Positions 18,376 through 27,995 are shown, numbered from the stretch's first letter. The stretch is 64,000 nucleotides of DNA from an uncultured Christensenellaceae bacterium (GCA_910586945.1 CAJULO010000003.1:97540-161539), one strand, 5' to 3'. The notes: generated by a model from the letters alone, not told the origin. Program-made: numbers and translations.

Positions 18376-20157
18376 TTAAAAGTTTTTATACTCTTCTGTA
18401 AGTTGTTGTATTTCTTTCAAAATTGCCATCTTTCGTGCACTCTCTACACATGTCATACTCTCATTTACAAGAGCAATACGTTTTTTTTCATTATTCGCCT
18501 TTAAAATACTTGTTACACAATCTTGAAAATATTTTACACTATCTTCATCAAATACCTGCATATTCTTTTCTTCAAATAATAGATTGATTTCAACAGTATT
18601 TTCTGGGAAAATATCAAATAAACTACTAGGATATATTTCTTGTCCATTTTTTTGCTTCTCATAAATATATGCAGCAATTTTTTTATGTATATCATTCTCG
18701 AAAGTAAGCTTTGATATATCATAATTTTGCGTATATTTGTGATGGAATAAATAGGCAACTAATATAAATTGTTCCGCAAGCATAATTTTATTTTTTTCAG
18801 TGGATTGTATTGTTTTCGTTGTATTTATTTCAATTTTCTCTCTTTCATCCACTACAGTATTTTCTAAATCAGATTGCAAGGACTCTAAACTTGCTCCGGT
18901 CTGCTTTTGTAAATTTTTTAATAATTCTTCTCGTACAGTTGCACTTTTTTCAAGCTTAATAATTGCTAAAGCCTTTTCAATAAATTTTCGCCTGTCATCC
19001 ACTTTTGTTAAATTATAGCGTTTTGCTAGCATCATAATTTTAAAATCAATATATGGCAAGACATTTTGCAGCGCCTCATCAAAATATGACTTTCCTAACG
19101 TTTTAATCATATCATCTGGGTCTTGTCCATTTGGTAGTGGAACAATCAGTACATTTAAATATTCATCCTTTAAAATTTGAATACTGCGTTCGGCAGCTAC
19201 TTGTCCAGCAAAATCACCATCATAGGCAACATAAATTGTCTCTGTATATCTTTTTAAAAGCTTTGCTTGCTCTTTTGTAAGTGATGTTCCCATACTCGCT
19301 ACACAGTTAGAATAACCAACTTTTGCAAGAGCAATAACATCCATATATCCTTCAACTAAAATAATATAAGGTATAGCTTGCTCTTTTTTCAATTTACGCA
19401 CTTGATTGATATTGTATAAACTTTTACTTTTATTAAAAATAACTGTATCACGCGTATTTTTATATTTTGCAAAATTTGGTTTTTTTTCTAAAAGTCTACC
19501 TGAAAATGCTATGACATCCCCTAAAGAATTGATGATTGGATAGATAAGTCGTTCTGCTAAAAAATCATACAATATACCTCTATCATTTTTGCCAACAACA
19601 CCACTATCTAACATTTCAAATGCAGTAAATCCTTTTTCCATTAAATACTTAGGCAATGCATCAAAATTTAAAGAAGCTCCTAAACCGAATTTACGCACTA
19701 TACTTGATGGTATCTCTCGTTCAAGAATATAATTTGTAAATGTCGTTGCTCTATCAGAATTTAAATTTTGCCAATAAAATCTTGCCGTTTCACGCAAAAC
19801 TTGTAAAAGTCTATCATGATGTTGTTTTTTTGCAGCAATTGCTTTATCATCATAGGAAATATCTGGTAGAACAACACCTGCTCTCTCTGCCAAAATGCGA
19901 ACAGCTTCCATAAATTGTACGGATTCATACTCTTTAACAAAAGTAATTACATTGCCACTTGCTCCACATCCAAAACAGTGATAATATTGGTCAAGAACAT
20001 TGATGGCAAAAGATGGTGTTTTTTCATGATGAAAAGGACAACAAGCCCATAAAGTATTACCGCGTCTTATTACATGCAAATAACTAGATATAACATCTTC
20101 AATCGGATTTTTTGCTTTGAGTTCATTTAAAAAATCTTGCTCAATTCCTTTTGCCAT
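18376..20157 (-). CDS. dnaG: DNA primase DnaG
   Basis: The 593-residue protein synthesises RNA primers at the replication fork. The N-terminal zinc-binding domain has C40-P-F-H43 and C61-F-G-C64. The RNA-polymerase core carries FSGRLLEK and the Toprim motif ILVEGYMDVIAL followed by ASMGTSLT and YDGDFAGQ. The C-terminal DnaB-interaction region is divergent. It is followed by rpoD 21 bases later and preceded by dgt, forming the primase/sigma operon. Confidence 0.97.
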   Translation of the reverse strand: MAKGIEQDFLNELKAKNPIEDVISSYLHVIRRGNTLWACCPFHHEKTPSFAINVLDQYYHCFGCGASGNVITFVKEYESVQFMEAVRILAERAGVVLPDISYDDKAIAAKKQHHDRLLQVLRETARFYWQNLNSDRATTFTNYILEREIPSSIVRKFGLGASLNFDALPKYLMEKGFTAFEMLDSGVVGKNDRGILYDFLAERLIYPIINSLGDVIAFSGRLLEKKPNFAKYKNTRDTVIFNKSKSLYNINQVRKLKKEQAIPYIILVEGYMDVIALAKVGYSNCVASMGTSLTKEQAKLLKRYTETIYVAYDGDFAGQVAAERSIQILKDEYLNVLIVPLPNGQDPDDMIKTLGKSYFDEALQNVLPYIDFKIMMLAKRYNLTKVDDRRKFIEKALAIIKLEKSATVREELLKNLQKQTGASLESLQSDLENTVVDEREKIEINTTKTIQSTEKNKIMLAEQFILVAYLFHHKYTQNYDISKLTFENDIHKKIAAYIYEKQKNGQEIYPSSLFDIFPENTVEINLLFEEKNMQVFDEDSVKYFQDCVTSILKANNEKKRIALVNESMTCVESARKMAILKEIQQLTEEYKNF

Positions 20158-20180
20158 ATACTCTCCTTATTTTTCTCTGT

Positions 20181-21203
20181 TTAATCTAACGTCCAATCTT
20201 TAGGAATGAAAACTTTTTTAAATATATGTACAGCATATTTATCGGTCATAGATGCAATAAAATCACAGACAGCAATATACTGATTTGATTCTTTAGCAAT
20301 ATTTTGATATAAAATAGGCATTTCGTGGATATGTTCAAGATAATATTCAAAAAGAGCGGTCAACATTTTAGCAATTTTCATTTCTTGCAATTTTGTGTAT
20401 TCTGTTTGGTAAACTGAATCAAACATAAAAGTCCGCAGATTGTTAAAGGATGCGTCTATCTCTTTTGGAAAACGAACATAAGACTTGTCCTTACTCTCTT
20501 GATAGATGTATAAAATAGAGTTATTTACTCTCTCACTTGTTTTATGTCCAAAATTTTGAAGAACATCTCTTGGTAAATCATCTTCCTTTAATATCTTTGC
20601 TCGAATCGCATCCTCAATATCATGGGTTAGATAAGCAATTCTATCTGCCAATGAAACGGCCTGTCCTTCTAAAGTCATGGGTGTACCTGTTTTTTTATGA
20701 TGTAAAATCCCATCACAAACTTCATAAGTCAAATTTAATCCTCTGCCATCATTTTCTAAAAATTCAACATTGCGTAGAGATTGGTAGTTATGTTTGAATC
20801 CACCATACTCTTTCATCAGTTGATTTAAAACTCTTTCTCCAGCATGACCAAAAGGTGTATGACCTAAATCATGACCTAAAGCAATAGCCTCAGCTAAATC
20901 TTCATTTAATGCAAGTGCGCGTGCAATAGACCTAGCAACTTGCGCGACAATTAAAGTGTGAGTCAATCTTGTTCTATAATGGTCACTCTCTGGTTGAAAG
21001 AAAACTTGTGTCTTATTTTTTAAGCGTAAAAAGGATTTACAATATAAAATTCTATCTCTATCTCTTTGAAAATCAGTCCTAAAATGACAAGGTTCTTCTG
21101 GAATTTTTCGACCTTTTGTATGTTTTGATTTGCAAGCATATTTTGCTAAAAATTTATCTTCAAATTCAAGTTGTCTTTGTAATACTAAACTATCTATGTG
21201 CAT
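20181..21203 (-). CDS. dgt: Deoxyguanosinetriphosphate triphosphohydrolase-like HD protein
   Basis: The roughly 340-residue HD-domain protein has the dGTPase signature. It shows FRTDFQRDRDRILYCKSFLRL (shared with all Dgt-like proteins), THTLIVAQVARSIARAL with the first metal His, and the HD pair in ALGHDLGHTPFGHAGE. A late DxxD-like ADRIAYLTHDIEDA completes the metal site. Dgt enzymes hydrolyse dNTPs to deoxynucleoside and triphosphate. The start (MHIDS) has GGAG six bases upstream; a longer frame begins 13 codons earlier without such a site. It is the promoter-proximal gene of the dgt-dnaG-rpoD series. Confidence 0.94.
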   Translation of the reverse strand: MHIDSLVLQRQLEFEDKFLAKYACKSKHTKGRKIPEEPCHFRTDFQRDRDRILYCKSFLRLKNKTQVFFQPESDHYRTRLTHTLIVAQVARSIARALALNEDLAEAIALGHDLGHTPFGHAGERVLNQLMKEYGGFKHNYQSLRNVEFLENDGRGLNLTYEVCDGILHHKKTGTPMTLEGQAVSLADRIAYLTHDIEDAIRAKILKEDDLPRDVLQNFGHKTSERVNNSILYIYQESKDKSYVRFPKEIDASFNNLRTFMFDSVYQTEYTKLQEMKIAKMLTALFEYYLEHIHEMPILYQNIAKESNQYIAVCDFIASMTDKYAVHIFKKVFIPKDWTLD

Positions 21204-21374
21204 ATTTTTCTCCGATTTTTCTTCATAATATATATTACGCAAAATAATATTAAAAACCTTTTTTTATTTAAATTTATTATTCATTTTTTTAGATTTTTTT
21301 CAAATAACAAATTATTTTTCTAATTCTATCAATCTATGACAGATATAGTACTAAATATAAGAAAAATTTATTAC

Positions 21375-22097
21375 TTATGAAAGAGTTACACCACCATCAA
21401 CAGTCAGTATCTCTCCAGTAATATATTTGTTTTGTGCTAGAAAAAAGACAGCAGTAGCAATATCTTCTGGCTGTCCTATTTTTTGTATGGGTGCATTTTT
21501 AAAAAAGTTTTGGATATCTCGAGTAGTAAATTGTTGATTCATTTTACTTTTTATCATTCCACAGGCAACTGCATTTACTCGAATATTTGCCGGCGCAAGC
21601 TCTTTGGCGATTGATTTTGTAAAGCTGTTAATTGCCCCTTTTGTTGCAGCATATAAACTTTCACAACTTGCTCCAACATTGCCCCAAATAGAACTCAAAT
21701 GAATGATAGAACCTTTTAAAGACCTAGCTAACATTTTTTGTGCAGATAATTTTGTAATTAAAAAAGTAGAACGCAAGTTGACTGTTACAATATTTTCAAA
21801 ATCTTCTATACTACTTTCCAACAACTCTTTATAAAGTGCATTCCCTATACAGTTGACAACAATATCAAAATAAATAGGTAAATTCATAACCTGCTGTATT
21901 GAACTTTCACTACACACATCGCAAAAAATTGCAATTGACGGAGTTTTGCAATAAGCATTCAATTTTGCAACCAATTTCTCTGCCTCTTTTCGATTGTTAA
22001 AATACGTAAAAGCAATATTGTATCCATATTCTGCAAATTTCTGACAAATTGCAGAACCAATACTTCCAGAACCTCCAAATATCAATACTGTTGACAT
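21375..22097 (-). CDS. Short-chain dehydrogenase/reductase (FabG-like)
   Basis: The 240-residue classical SDR has a Gly-rich NAD(P) loop GGSGSIGSAIC near the N terminus and a VNCIGNA motif. The catalytic Ser is in HLSSIWG and the Tyr/Lys in YAATK. IRVNAVACGMI and the terminal TGEILTVDGGVTLS follow. Sequence favours 3-oxoacyl-ACP reductase-like activity, but the substrate is uncertain. It overlaps aroK by 16 bases at the end of the aro operon, so a link to chorismate metabolism is possible, though it is not an AroE-type shikimate dehydrogenase. Confidence 0.85.
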   Translation of the reverse strand: MSTVLIFGGSGSIGSAICQKFAEYGYNIAFTYFNNRKEAEKLVAKLNAYCKTPSIAIFCDVCSESSIQQVMNLPIYFDIVVNCIGNALYKELLESSIEDFENIVTVNLRSTFLITKLSAQKMLARSLKGSIIHLSSIWGNVGASCESLYAATKGAINSFTKSIAKELAPANIRVNAVACGMIKSKMNQQFTTRDIQNFFKNAPIQKIGQPEDIATAVFFLAQNKYITGEILTVDGGVTLS

Positions 22098-22609
22098 ATA
22101 ATTTCCTCAATTATTTTCTTTATTTCCTTTGCAACATCAGTTATATTTTTATCATCTGTAGGCACAATAAAATTTGCAGTTTCATAATACAAATTTTCTC
22201 TTTCATAATATAATTTTTCTAATTTTTGTAACAATGGTCGTTGTTGTATATCAGCACTATGCTGTATTAAATTATCTATGGTAGATCGCTTTTGTAATTC
22301 TTGTAAACTTGTTTGTAAAAAAATAACAATCTTATTTTTTAGTGCATTGCGTGTTTTTTCTCTTATAATACATCCACCACCTGTAGATAAAACACAGTTA
22401 GGATGCATCTTTAAAATATACTCTATGGCATTTTCTTCTAAGTCACGAAAATATGATTCGCCATAATTCTTAAAAATTGTAGAAATTGCACCATGATGCT
22501 TTTCAATAATTTTATCGCTATCAAAATGTGTCATATTTAAACATTTAGCAAGACTTTCTCCAACTGTCGTTTTACCGCTAAACATCATACCAATTAAAAT
22601 AATTTGCAT
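22082..22609 (-). CDS. aroK: Shikimate kinase
   Basis: The 175-residue P-loop kinase has GMMFSGKTTVGESLA at about 7-21 (slightly unusual GMMFSGKTT), the DSDKIIE shikimate-binding Asp, FRDLEENAI with the conserved Arg, and STGGGCIIRE. It phosphorylates shikimate at the 3-hydroxyl in the pathway to chorismate. It lies immediately after aroA (three bases apart), consistent with operonic aromatic biosynthesis. Length is normal. Confidence 0.94.
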   Translation of the reverse strand: MQIILIGMMFSGKTTVGESLAKCLNMTHFDSDKIIEKHHGAISTIFKNYGESYFRDLEENAIEYILKMHPNCVLSTGGGCIIREKTRNALKNKIVIFLQTSLQELQKRSTIDNLIQHSADIQQRPLLQKLEKLYYERENLYYETANFIVPTDDKNITDVAKEIKKIIEEIICQQY

Positions 22610-22612
22610 ACA

Positions 22613-23893
22613 TTATCTCTCTAATAAATCAAAAAAATTTTTAAAGGAAATTGAAACACACGCAGCATCCTTTATACCGCCTCCATTTTGACTACAAGCT
22701 AATGCTATAGCTGCACTCATAGCAATTCTATGGTCATGCAAACTTTGTGTAATTCCTCCAGATAAATATCCTTTTCCCATCACTTCAAAACCATCATCTA
22801 TTACCCTTGCTTGTCCTCCCATATCACAAATAGTATTGACTATCGTCTGCAAACGATTTGATTCCTTTACTTTTAATTCTCCAGCACCAAATACTTCACT
22901 TTTTCCTTTAGCATATGCCATTAAAATCGCCAAAATCGGCAATTCATCAATTATTTTAGGTACTTCGTCTGACATAATTTGTATATTTTTTAAATTAGAT
23001 TGTATGGCGGTAACATCAGCCACTTCTTCATTGCCATACATTTGTTTATTTTCTACTTGTAAAGCAACACCCATTCTCTGCATAATATCCAAATAATAAC
23101 TTCTTGTGGCATTAATAGAAATATTTTTACAAGTTACCTTGCCCTTTAATGCACCTAAAGCTAAAAAAAATGCAGCACTAGAGCAATCCGATGGGATTTG
23201 CAAGTTTTGTGCCCTCAATTTTGAAGGTTGTAATTCTATAGACATATCTCTAGTTTGAATATCCGCCCCAAAAGCGAGCAACATGCGTTCAGTATGGTCA
23301 CGCGTTTGCACATTTTGTACAATTATAGTTTTTTCAATTGCATTTAACCCAGCAAGTAATACTGCAGATTTGAGTTGTGCACTCGCAATTTTTATATCAA
23401 TATTCCCACCAATAACTTTGCCATTGGCATTCTTAGTCGGTTGAATTGTAATAGGAGCAAAGCCATTTACAACCTGAATATTTGCTCCCATTTTGACTAA
23501 TAAATCACTTACACGATTCATTGGTCTTTGCATTAAAGAAGCGTCTCCAACTAAGGTCGCATACACATTTCTAGCAGACAATAAACCACTAAGCATACGC
23601 ATAGTGGTTCCGCTATTTTGACAATTGAGTAGTAAATTATTATTGAATTTTTTACATCCTTTTATATATATTTTCTTATTTTCAACAATTATATTTACAC
23701 CTAACTTTTGCATGGCATACAAGGTTGCTAAATTATCTTCACCACCAATCTCTGCATAGATTTTTGTTGTACCATTATCAACAATACTTCCAAGTAAAAT
23801 TGCCCTATGTAATATTGATTTATCAGCTGGTATAGTTATCGTCTTTTCAACATGTTCTATCCTTTTAATATACTTCGTTGACAATTGTATCAT
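22613..23893 (-). CDS. aroA: 3-phosphoshikimate 1-carboxyvinyltransferase (EPSP synthase)
   Basis: The 426-residue protein has the EPSP synthase motifs. ITIPADKSILHRAILLGSI is near the N terminus, the PEP-binding LLNCQNSGTTMRMLSGLL is around residue 85, and the catalytic region has DELPILAILMAYA. LKVKESNRLQ and DHRIAMSAAIALACS come near the end. It joins PEP to shikimate-3-phosphate. It sits between aroC and aroK. The NSGTTMR loop resembles class I-like variants, but class cannot be decided by eye. Confidence 0.95.
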   Translation of the reverse strand: MIQLSTKYIKRIEHVEKTITIPADKSILHRAILLGSIVDNGTTKIYAEIGGEDNLATLYAMQKLGVNIIVENKKIYIKGCKKFNNNLLLNCQNSGTTMRMLSGLLSARNVYATLVGDASLMQRPMNRVSDLLVKMGANIQVVNGFAPITIQPTKNANGKVIGGNIDIKIASAQLKSAVLLAGLNAIEKTIIVQNVQTRDHTERMLLAFGADIQTRDMSIELQPSKLRAQNLQIPSDCSSAAFFLALGALKGKVTCKNISINATRSYYLDIMQRMGVALQVENKQMYGNEEVADVTAIQSNLKNIQIMSDEVPKIIDELPILAILMAYAKGKSEVFGAGELKVKESNRLQTIVNTICDMGGQARVIDDGFEVMGKGYLSGGITQSLHDHRIAMSAAIALACSQNGGGIKDAACVSISFKNFFDLLER

Positions 23894-23926
23894 CCTTTTT
23901 TTCTTATATTAAAATGTTTTATACTT

Positions 23927-25054
23927 TTAAGGTAATTTTTCATATCTCTCTTGTACTTCTTCCAATCTATCTCCGCCAAGACGCCGCAATATTACTTTTG
24001 CCAAATGTGTACAAATTACACTTTCTAATATAATTTGACAACTCTCAATAGCACAACAATCTGCACGCTCTACAGCAGACTTTTCTTCTTGTTTGGTTAC
24101 AATATCAATTGTTGTTAGTGGTTGACGCAAGGTTGGTAATGGCTTCTGCACAGCGCGCAAAATAATATCTTCACCATTTGTCATACCTCCCTCTATTCCT
24201 CCTGCATGATTGCTTTTTCTATAAAATTGATTGTCCTTATATCCTATAACATCATGTACAGTAGAACCATTTTTATATGCAAGTGCAAAGCCTTCTCCAA
24301 ATTCCACACCCTTAATTGATTGCACACTCATTACTTCTCTTGCTAAATTTGCGTCTAATTTTTCAGCATAAGTCATACAACTACCAAATCCAACTTTTAT
24401 GTTATGCACATGTATTTCTATTACTCCCCCAACTGTATCTCCTGATGATTTTACATTATCAATCAAATTTTTTGCTTGATTACATAGTACTGTGTCTAAC
24501 ATAAATAATGTATTTTCTCTACTTTTTTGTATTTGCCGAAAAATATAATGCTTATTATCAATAATATTACCAACCTGACGAACATACCCACAAACTTGGA
24601 TATTGAGTGCCTCTAAAAATTTTCTTGCAATACTACCTGCCGCTACACGAATTGCACTCTCACGAGCAGATGCACGTTCTAAAATATTACGGGCATCTTG
24701 TAAATTATATTTCATTACTCCAGCAAAATCAGCATGTCCAGCACGCAATTTTGTAATTTTTTTACTATCCATATCTGCTTTTGCAACATCCATTATCTCT
24801 TTCCAGTTAATATAATCATTATTTTCAATAAGTAGTCCAATCGGAGCTCCTGTTGTATATCCATTACGTATTCCAGACAAAATACTAATTTCATTTGACT
24901 CAATTTTTTGTCTACCACCTCGTCCATATCCAGATGCACGCAAATTTAAATAATATTTGATATAATCTGCAGTGATAGCAATATTAGCTGGCAAATTTTC
25001 AATAATTGCAACTAAGGCCTTTCCATGAGATTCCCCTGCAGTTACTAGATTCAT
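23927..25054 (-). CDS. aroC: Chorismate synthase
   Basis: The 375-residue protein begins TAGESHGKALVAIIENLPA, the first AroC signature. It contains GRGGRQKIE, RASARESAIRVAAGSIARKFL and, near the C terminus, HAGGIEGGMTNGEDI and ERADCCAIE. It converts EPSP to chorismate with reduced FMN. It is the first aro gene of this operon, 11 bases after the metallo-beta-lactamase gene. Confidence 0.96.
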   Translation of the reverse strand: MNLVTAGESHGKALVAIIENLPANIAITADYIKYYLNLRASGYGRGGRQKIESNEISILSGIRNGYTTGAPIGLLIENNDYINWKEIMDVAKADMDSKKITKLRAGHADFAGVMKYNLQDARNILERASARESAIRVAAGSIARKFLEALNIQVCGYVRQVGNIIDNKHYIFRQIQKSRENTLFMLDTVLCNQAKNLIDNVKSSGDTVGGVIEIHVHNIKVGFGSCMTYAEKLDANLAREVMSVQSIKGVEFGEGFALAYKNGSTVHDVIGYKDNQFYRKSNHAGGIEGGMTNGEDIILRAVQKPLPTLRQPLTTIDIVTKQEEKSAVERADCCAIESCQIILESVICTHLAKVILRRLGGDRLEEVQERYEKLP

Positions 25055-25065
25055 AATTTTTCCTT

Positions 25066-26130
25066 TTAGTGATATTCTACAGTGTAATTACCATTTTTAT
25101 ATATGGTTAAAACAATATTTCTAGAGATATCAGTTCTATGTATTTTCTTTGTAAATTGATTCAAACGCTCTAGCGTTTTTACACTTGGATGTCCATAACT
25201 ATTGCCTACTCCACAACTAATAAAAGATTCTTGCGGTCTTATCACTTGTAATAGAGCATCTGATGAAGAACTACTACTGCCATGATGTCCAACTTTATAA
25301 AAAGTTATATTCTCCAATCTAGGAGTAAGTGTTATACTGCCATTTTCTGTTGGATATTCAATGATATTATTATAGATTCCTTTTTTATACAAATCAATAA
25401 AATATTTTTCAACTTTACTTGAGGCATCTCCTGTCAATAAAATATTACGGTTTGCATATTCCAAGTAAAATACAGCTGATGTATTATTGCTCTCTCCAGC
25501 ATAATAAAAACTATTTTTATCATCAGGCCCCGTTGGAGAAAGGCATAACATATAATAAAAATTATCGTTTGATGACACAAAACTTTGTGTCATTTGCGTA
25601 GTATACACTTCTGCTTTACTTTTTTGTGCCATTGTATAAAAACTTTGGAATGCTGCATTTTGATGTGCTGTTTCTATATATGGCATATAAATTGCTTTAC
25701 TTCCATATGTTTCTAGCACAGCATCTAAAGCGCCTACATGGTCTGTATCACTATGCGTTGCAATAAGATAGTCAAATTTTTCTATACCTAAACTTGCCGT
25801 ATATTTTAAAACAGTATTTTGCACTTGTAATGTATCATTTCCACCATCTATTATCATATTTTTATTATCCGGAAATTCTATAATTGTGCTATCACCTTGT
25901 CCTACATCAATAAAATGAATACGTAAAGCATCTTCCGGTTTCACCAAATAGAGTGGTGTTGAAAATTTAAGCCATATTTTATTGATTGGATAGATATATA
26001 AATCAAAAAGAATAACAAAAAGAATAATACATATTAAAAATAATATCAACAATGATTGTAATAAAGCTCTTTGTTTTCTTTTTGCTTTTATTTTAGCATT
26101 TGTATTTTTTATCTTTTGGTTTTTATTCAT
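25066..26130 (-). CDS. ComEC/Rec2-type metallo-beta-lactamase-fold hydrolase, membrane-anchored
   Basis: The 354-residue protein has a basic N terminus and one hydrophobic segment at about 20-45 (LLQSLLILFLICIILFVILF), so the domain should lie outside the membrane. The beta-lactamase fold shows IHFIDVGQGDSTIIEFPD, MIIDGGN, the metal motif THSDTDHVGALD near residue 120, LLTGDAS and GHHGSSSSSS. This is the stand-alone form of the ComEC C-terminal domain. Relatives are thought to act on DNA or phosphodiesters. The nearby comEC membrane part is absent. It overlaps the Rho-like gene by four bases. Confidence 0.88.
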   Translation of the reverse strand: MNKNQKIKNTNAKIKAKRKQRALLQSLLILFLICIILFVILFDLYIYPINKIWLKFSTPLYLVKPEDALRIHFIDVGQGDSTIIEFPDNKNMIIDGGNDTLQVQNTVLKYTASLGIEKFDYLIATHSDTDHVGALDAVLETYGSKAIYMPYIETAHQNAAFQSFYTMAQKSKAEVYTTQMTQSFVSSNDNFYYMLCLSPTGPDDKNSFYYAGESNNTSAVFYLEYANRNILLTGDASSKVEKYFIDLYKKGIYNNIIEYPTENGSITLTPRLENITFYKVGHHGSSSSSSDALLQVIRPQESFISCGVGNSYGHPSVKTLERLNQFTKKIHRTDISRNIVLTIYKNGNYTVEYH

Positions 26131-27530
26131 TTTTTATCTGGGATATCTGTATTTTTATGCAGAAAATATGCAATAATTTCTTCATTCGAATATGTTTTTA
26201 ATCGATTTGCAATATCTTGCTCTTGTTTAGATAAGAGCTCTTTAAAATGTAATGTATATGATTTTTTAAAGTCTGGAATATAATTATTCTCTAATTCTTG
26301 AAAAAATATATAGGCATTACATTTGGGCATCAATTCATGAATCAATGCTAAGTTGCTAGCATTTTCTTCAAACAACACACCAATTGTCAATGAACCAATA
26401 TTATTATAAATTTTTGCATTACTTAAAAATTTTTTCAACTGTTCTTTTGCAAACTGGCTTTTTTCTTTCAATTCCGTTTGATTTTCTAAACACTCTACCT
26501 TTTCAAAAAATTGAAGCATAGAGAGTATATCATCAATTAAAAAAACAACATCACCACCAAACTCTATAGCTCTTTTTCTTTGCTCTAAAAGCAAAAAGAG
26601 GGCATCTAACATTGATGCGGTTGTTAAATTTCTACAACTCAAAATAGTAACAAACGGAAAATTATTTTTTATCAAAATTTCTTCTTCAAAATTTTCCTCT
26701 TGAAAAATCAATAATGCAAAACTCAGTATAGTCCCTTGTAATGCTTTTGTAATTTCTAAAAGAATGTTACTATGCCCACCATTCTTTTTAGATATTGCGA
26801 TTTGACTCCCTTTAGAAAAGGGTAATAACATATATACTGCTTTCATCAATGGATTAGTTATTGGAGTAATTTCAAAACGCATAGGTGGCAGATTGGAAAA
26901 ATCTGCATCAAAATCAATCGTTTGTCGGGAATGTAAAAATGGCAAGCGACCATTGATTGTACGTAAATTTGATAAAATACATTGTTGCTTGCGTCTTTCT
27001 CCCGCACACTCTAAAATATCTCCCTTTTTTAAAGAAAATTTTGCAATCCATTCTTTCGGAACAATGCAATCATTTTCTCTACGCGTATAATCCATTTCAC
27101 GCAAATAGTAATTATCATTGACACAATCTAAAACACCAAGTTTTGTTATAAACTCAACTGCTTCTTCCAATTGTAATTCACTTTTCTCCATCACACCACT
27201 ATCGTTAAATTGTAATATTTGCGGTGCTACTTTTTGTATATTGTCGTATGAAAATAGCATGATACCTTCTCGTATCAATGCTTTAAACTCCAGTAGCATT
27301 GCCTCTGGCACTTTTGCTGCCTTTGATTTTGCTCCTTTAGTACTTCTTTCTTTGGGAGAAGTAATCCCTGCTGCAATTGAAATTAGTTCTACAGCAATTT
27401 CGTCTTTTTTACTAGATGTTGGCGACTTTACTCCAAATTCTCTTGCTAAGTTGCGAACATCGTGGATGCTATGTCTCTTTATAAATTCATATGCCTTACT
27501 AAAAACTTTAAAAAGTTCTTCTTGCCCCAT
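26127..27530 (-). CDS. Degenerate Rho termination-factor paralogue lacking a functional P-loop
   Basis: The 467-residue protein follows Rho domain order. An N-terminal Rho/SAP-like helix pair (about 22-52, VRNLAREFGVKSP) is followed by an OB-fold-like RNA-binding stretch (about 155-196, CIVPKEWIAKFSLKKGD and TINGRLP). A RecA-like domain follows. In the latter, the Walker A position reads ISKKNGGHS (246-254) where Rho has VAPPKAGKT, so the nucleotide-binding Lys is His. The catalytic DERPEE region is replaced by FQEENFEEE. The Walker B strand DVVFLIDD (327-334) and GSLTIGVLF (379-387) are still recognisable. ATP-driven translocation is unlikely. An RNA-binding or Rho-modulating role is inference. 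It lies between the DUF1934-like and MBL genes. Confidence 0.75.
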   Translation of the reverse strand: MGQEELFKVFSKAYEFIKRHSIHDVRNLAREFGVKSPTSSKKDEIAVELISIAAGITSPKERSTKGAKSKAAKVPEAMLLEFKALIREGIMLFSYDNIQKVAPQILQFNDSGVMEKSELQLEEAVEFITKLGVLDCVNDNYYLREMDYTRRENDCIVPKEWIAKFSLKKGDILECAGERRKQQCILSNLRTINGRLPFLHSRQTIDFDADFSNLPPMRFEITPITNPLMKAVYMLLPFSKGSQIAISKKNGGHSNILLEITKALQGTILSFALLIFQEENFEEEILIKNNFPFVTILSCRNLTTASMLDALFLLLEQRKRAIEFGGDVVFLIDDILSMLQFFEKVECLENQTELKEKSQFAKEQLKKFLSNAKIYNNIGSLTIGVLFEENASNLALIHELMPKCNAYIFFQELENNYIPDFKKSYTLHFKELLSKQEQDIANRLKTYSNEEIIAYFLHKNTDIPDKK

Positions 27531-27539
27531 CTTGAATCC

Positions 27540-27917
27540 TCATTCTTCTTTTAAATGTAAAAATAAATATTGCCGATATCCAGAAAAATTTAATATATAT
27601 TCTAAAGTTAAATTACATTTTGACATCTGTTGATATTCTAATTTTGTTAGCTTGACATCTGTAAAAAAATGACCATAAGCAGTCTGTATACTATTTTGTA
27701 TCTCTTTATTTTTTTCTAATTTTAATCTATATCGAAAAGTATTCTTTGAATATATATAAACTTTATCTTGCAAAACAGCAATTGTAAATGTAGCAGCATG
27801 TATTGTAAATTGATAAAAATTTACCTTGCCTCTTGTATAATATAAAACTTTTTGCTCTTTATATTCCTTTTGTTCTCCTCCATTGTTTAGTATGATTGTT
27901 GTCATAATTTCTTTCAT
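27540..27917 (-). CDS. DUF1934 / YwiB-like beta-barrel protein (probable)
   Basis: The 125-residue small protein has alternating beta-strand character. It has an AYGHFFTDVKLTKLEY motif followed by LTLEYILNFSGYR, which matches the pattern of DUF1934 (YwiB) proteins, calycin-like barrels of unknown function. The match is by pattern, not by search. It heads the Rho-like-MBL-aroCAK operon. No Shine-Dalgarno site precedes the ATG at 27917, and a promoter ends nine bases upstream, so the mRNA may be leaderless. A second ATG four codons in is an alternative start. Confidence 0.6.
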   Translation of the reverse strand: MKEIMTTIILNNGGEQKEYKEQKVLYYTRGKVNFYQFTIHAATFTIAVLQDKVYIYSKNTFRYRLKLEKNKEIQNSIQTAYGHFFTDVKLTKLEYQQMSKCNLTLEYILNFSGYRQYLFLHLKEE

Positions 27918-27925
27918 ATGCCATT

Positions 27926-27954
27926 AGTATAGCATAAATCAAAAATTTTGTAAA
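27926..27954 (-). promoter_or_regulatory. Promoter of the DUF1934-Rho-like-aro operon, near-leaderless
   Basis: On the minus strand TTTACA (27949-27954) and TATACT (27926-27931) are 17 bases apart. The ATG at 27917 begins nine bases after the -10 box, leaving room for a leader of only about two bases. Confidence 0.65.
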
Positions 27955-27995
27955 TTGTTTTATTTATGGCATATATTTTAGACAATTTCTTCCAT

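Noticed and set aside
21375..22097. Shikimate dehydrogenase (AroE) because of the aro neighbours
   Set aside because: The Ser-Tyr-Lys triad, YAATK motif and DGGVTLS ending are those of classical SDRs, not AroE.
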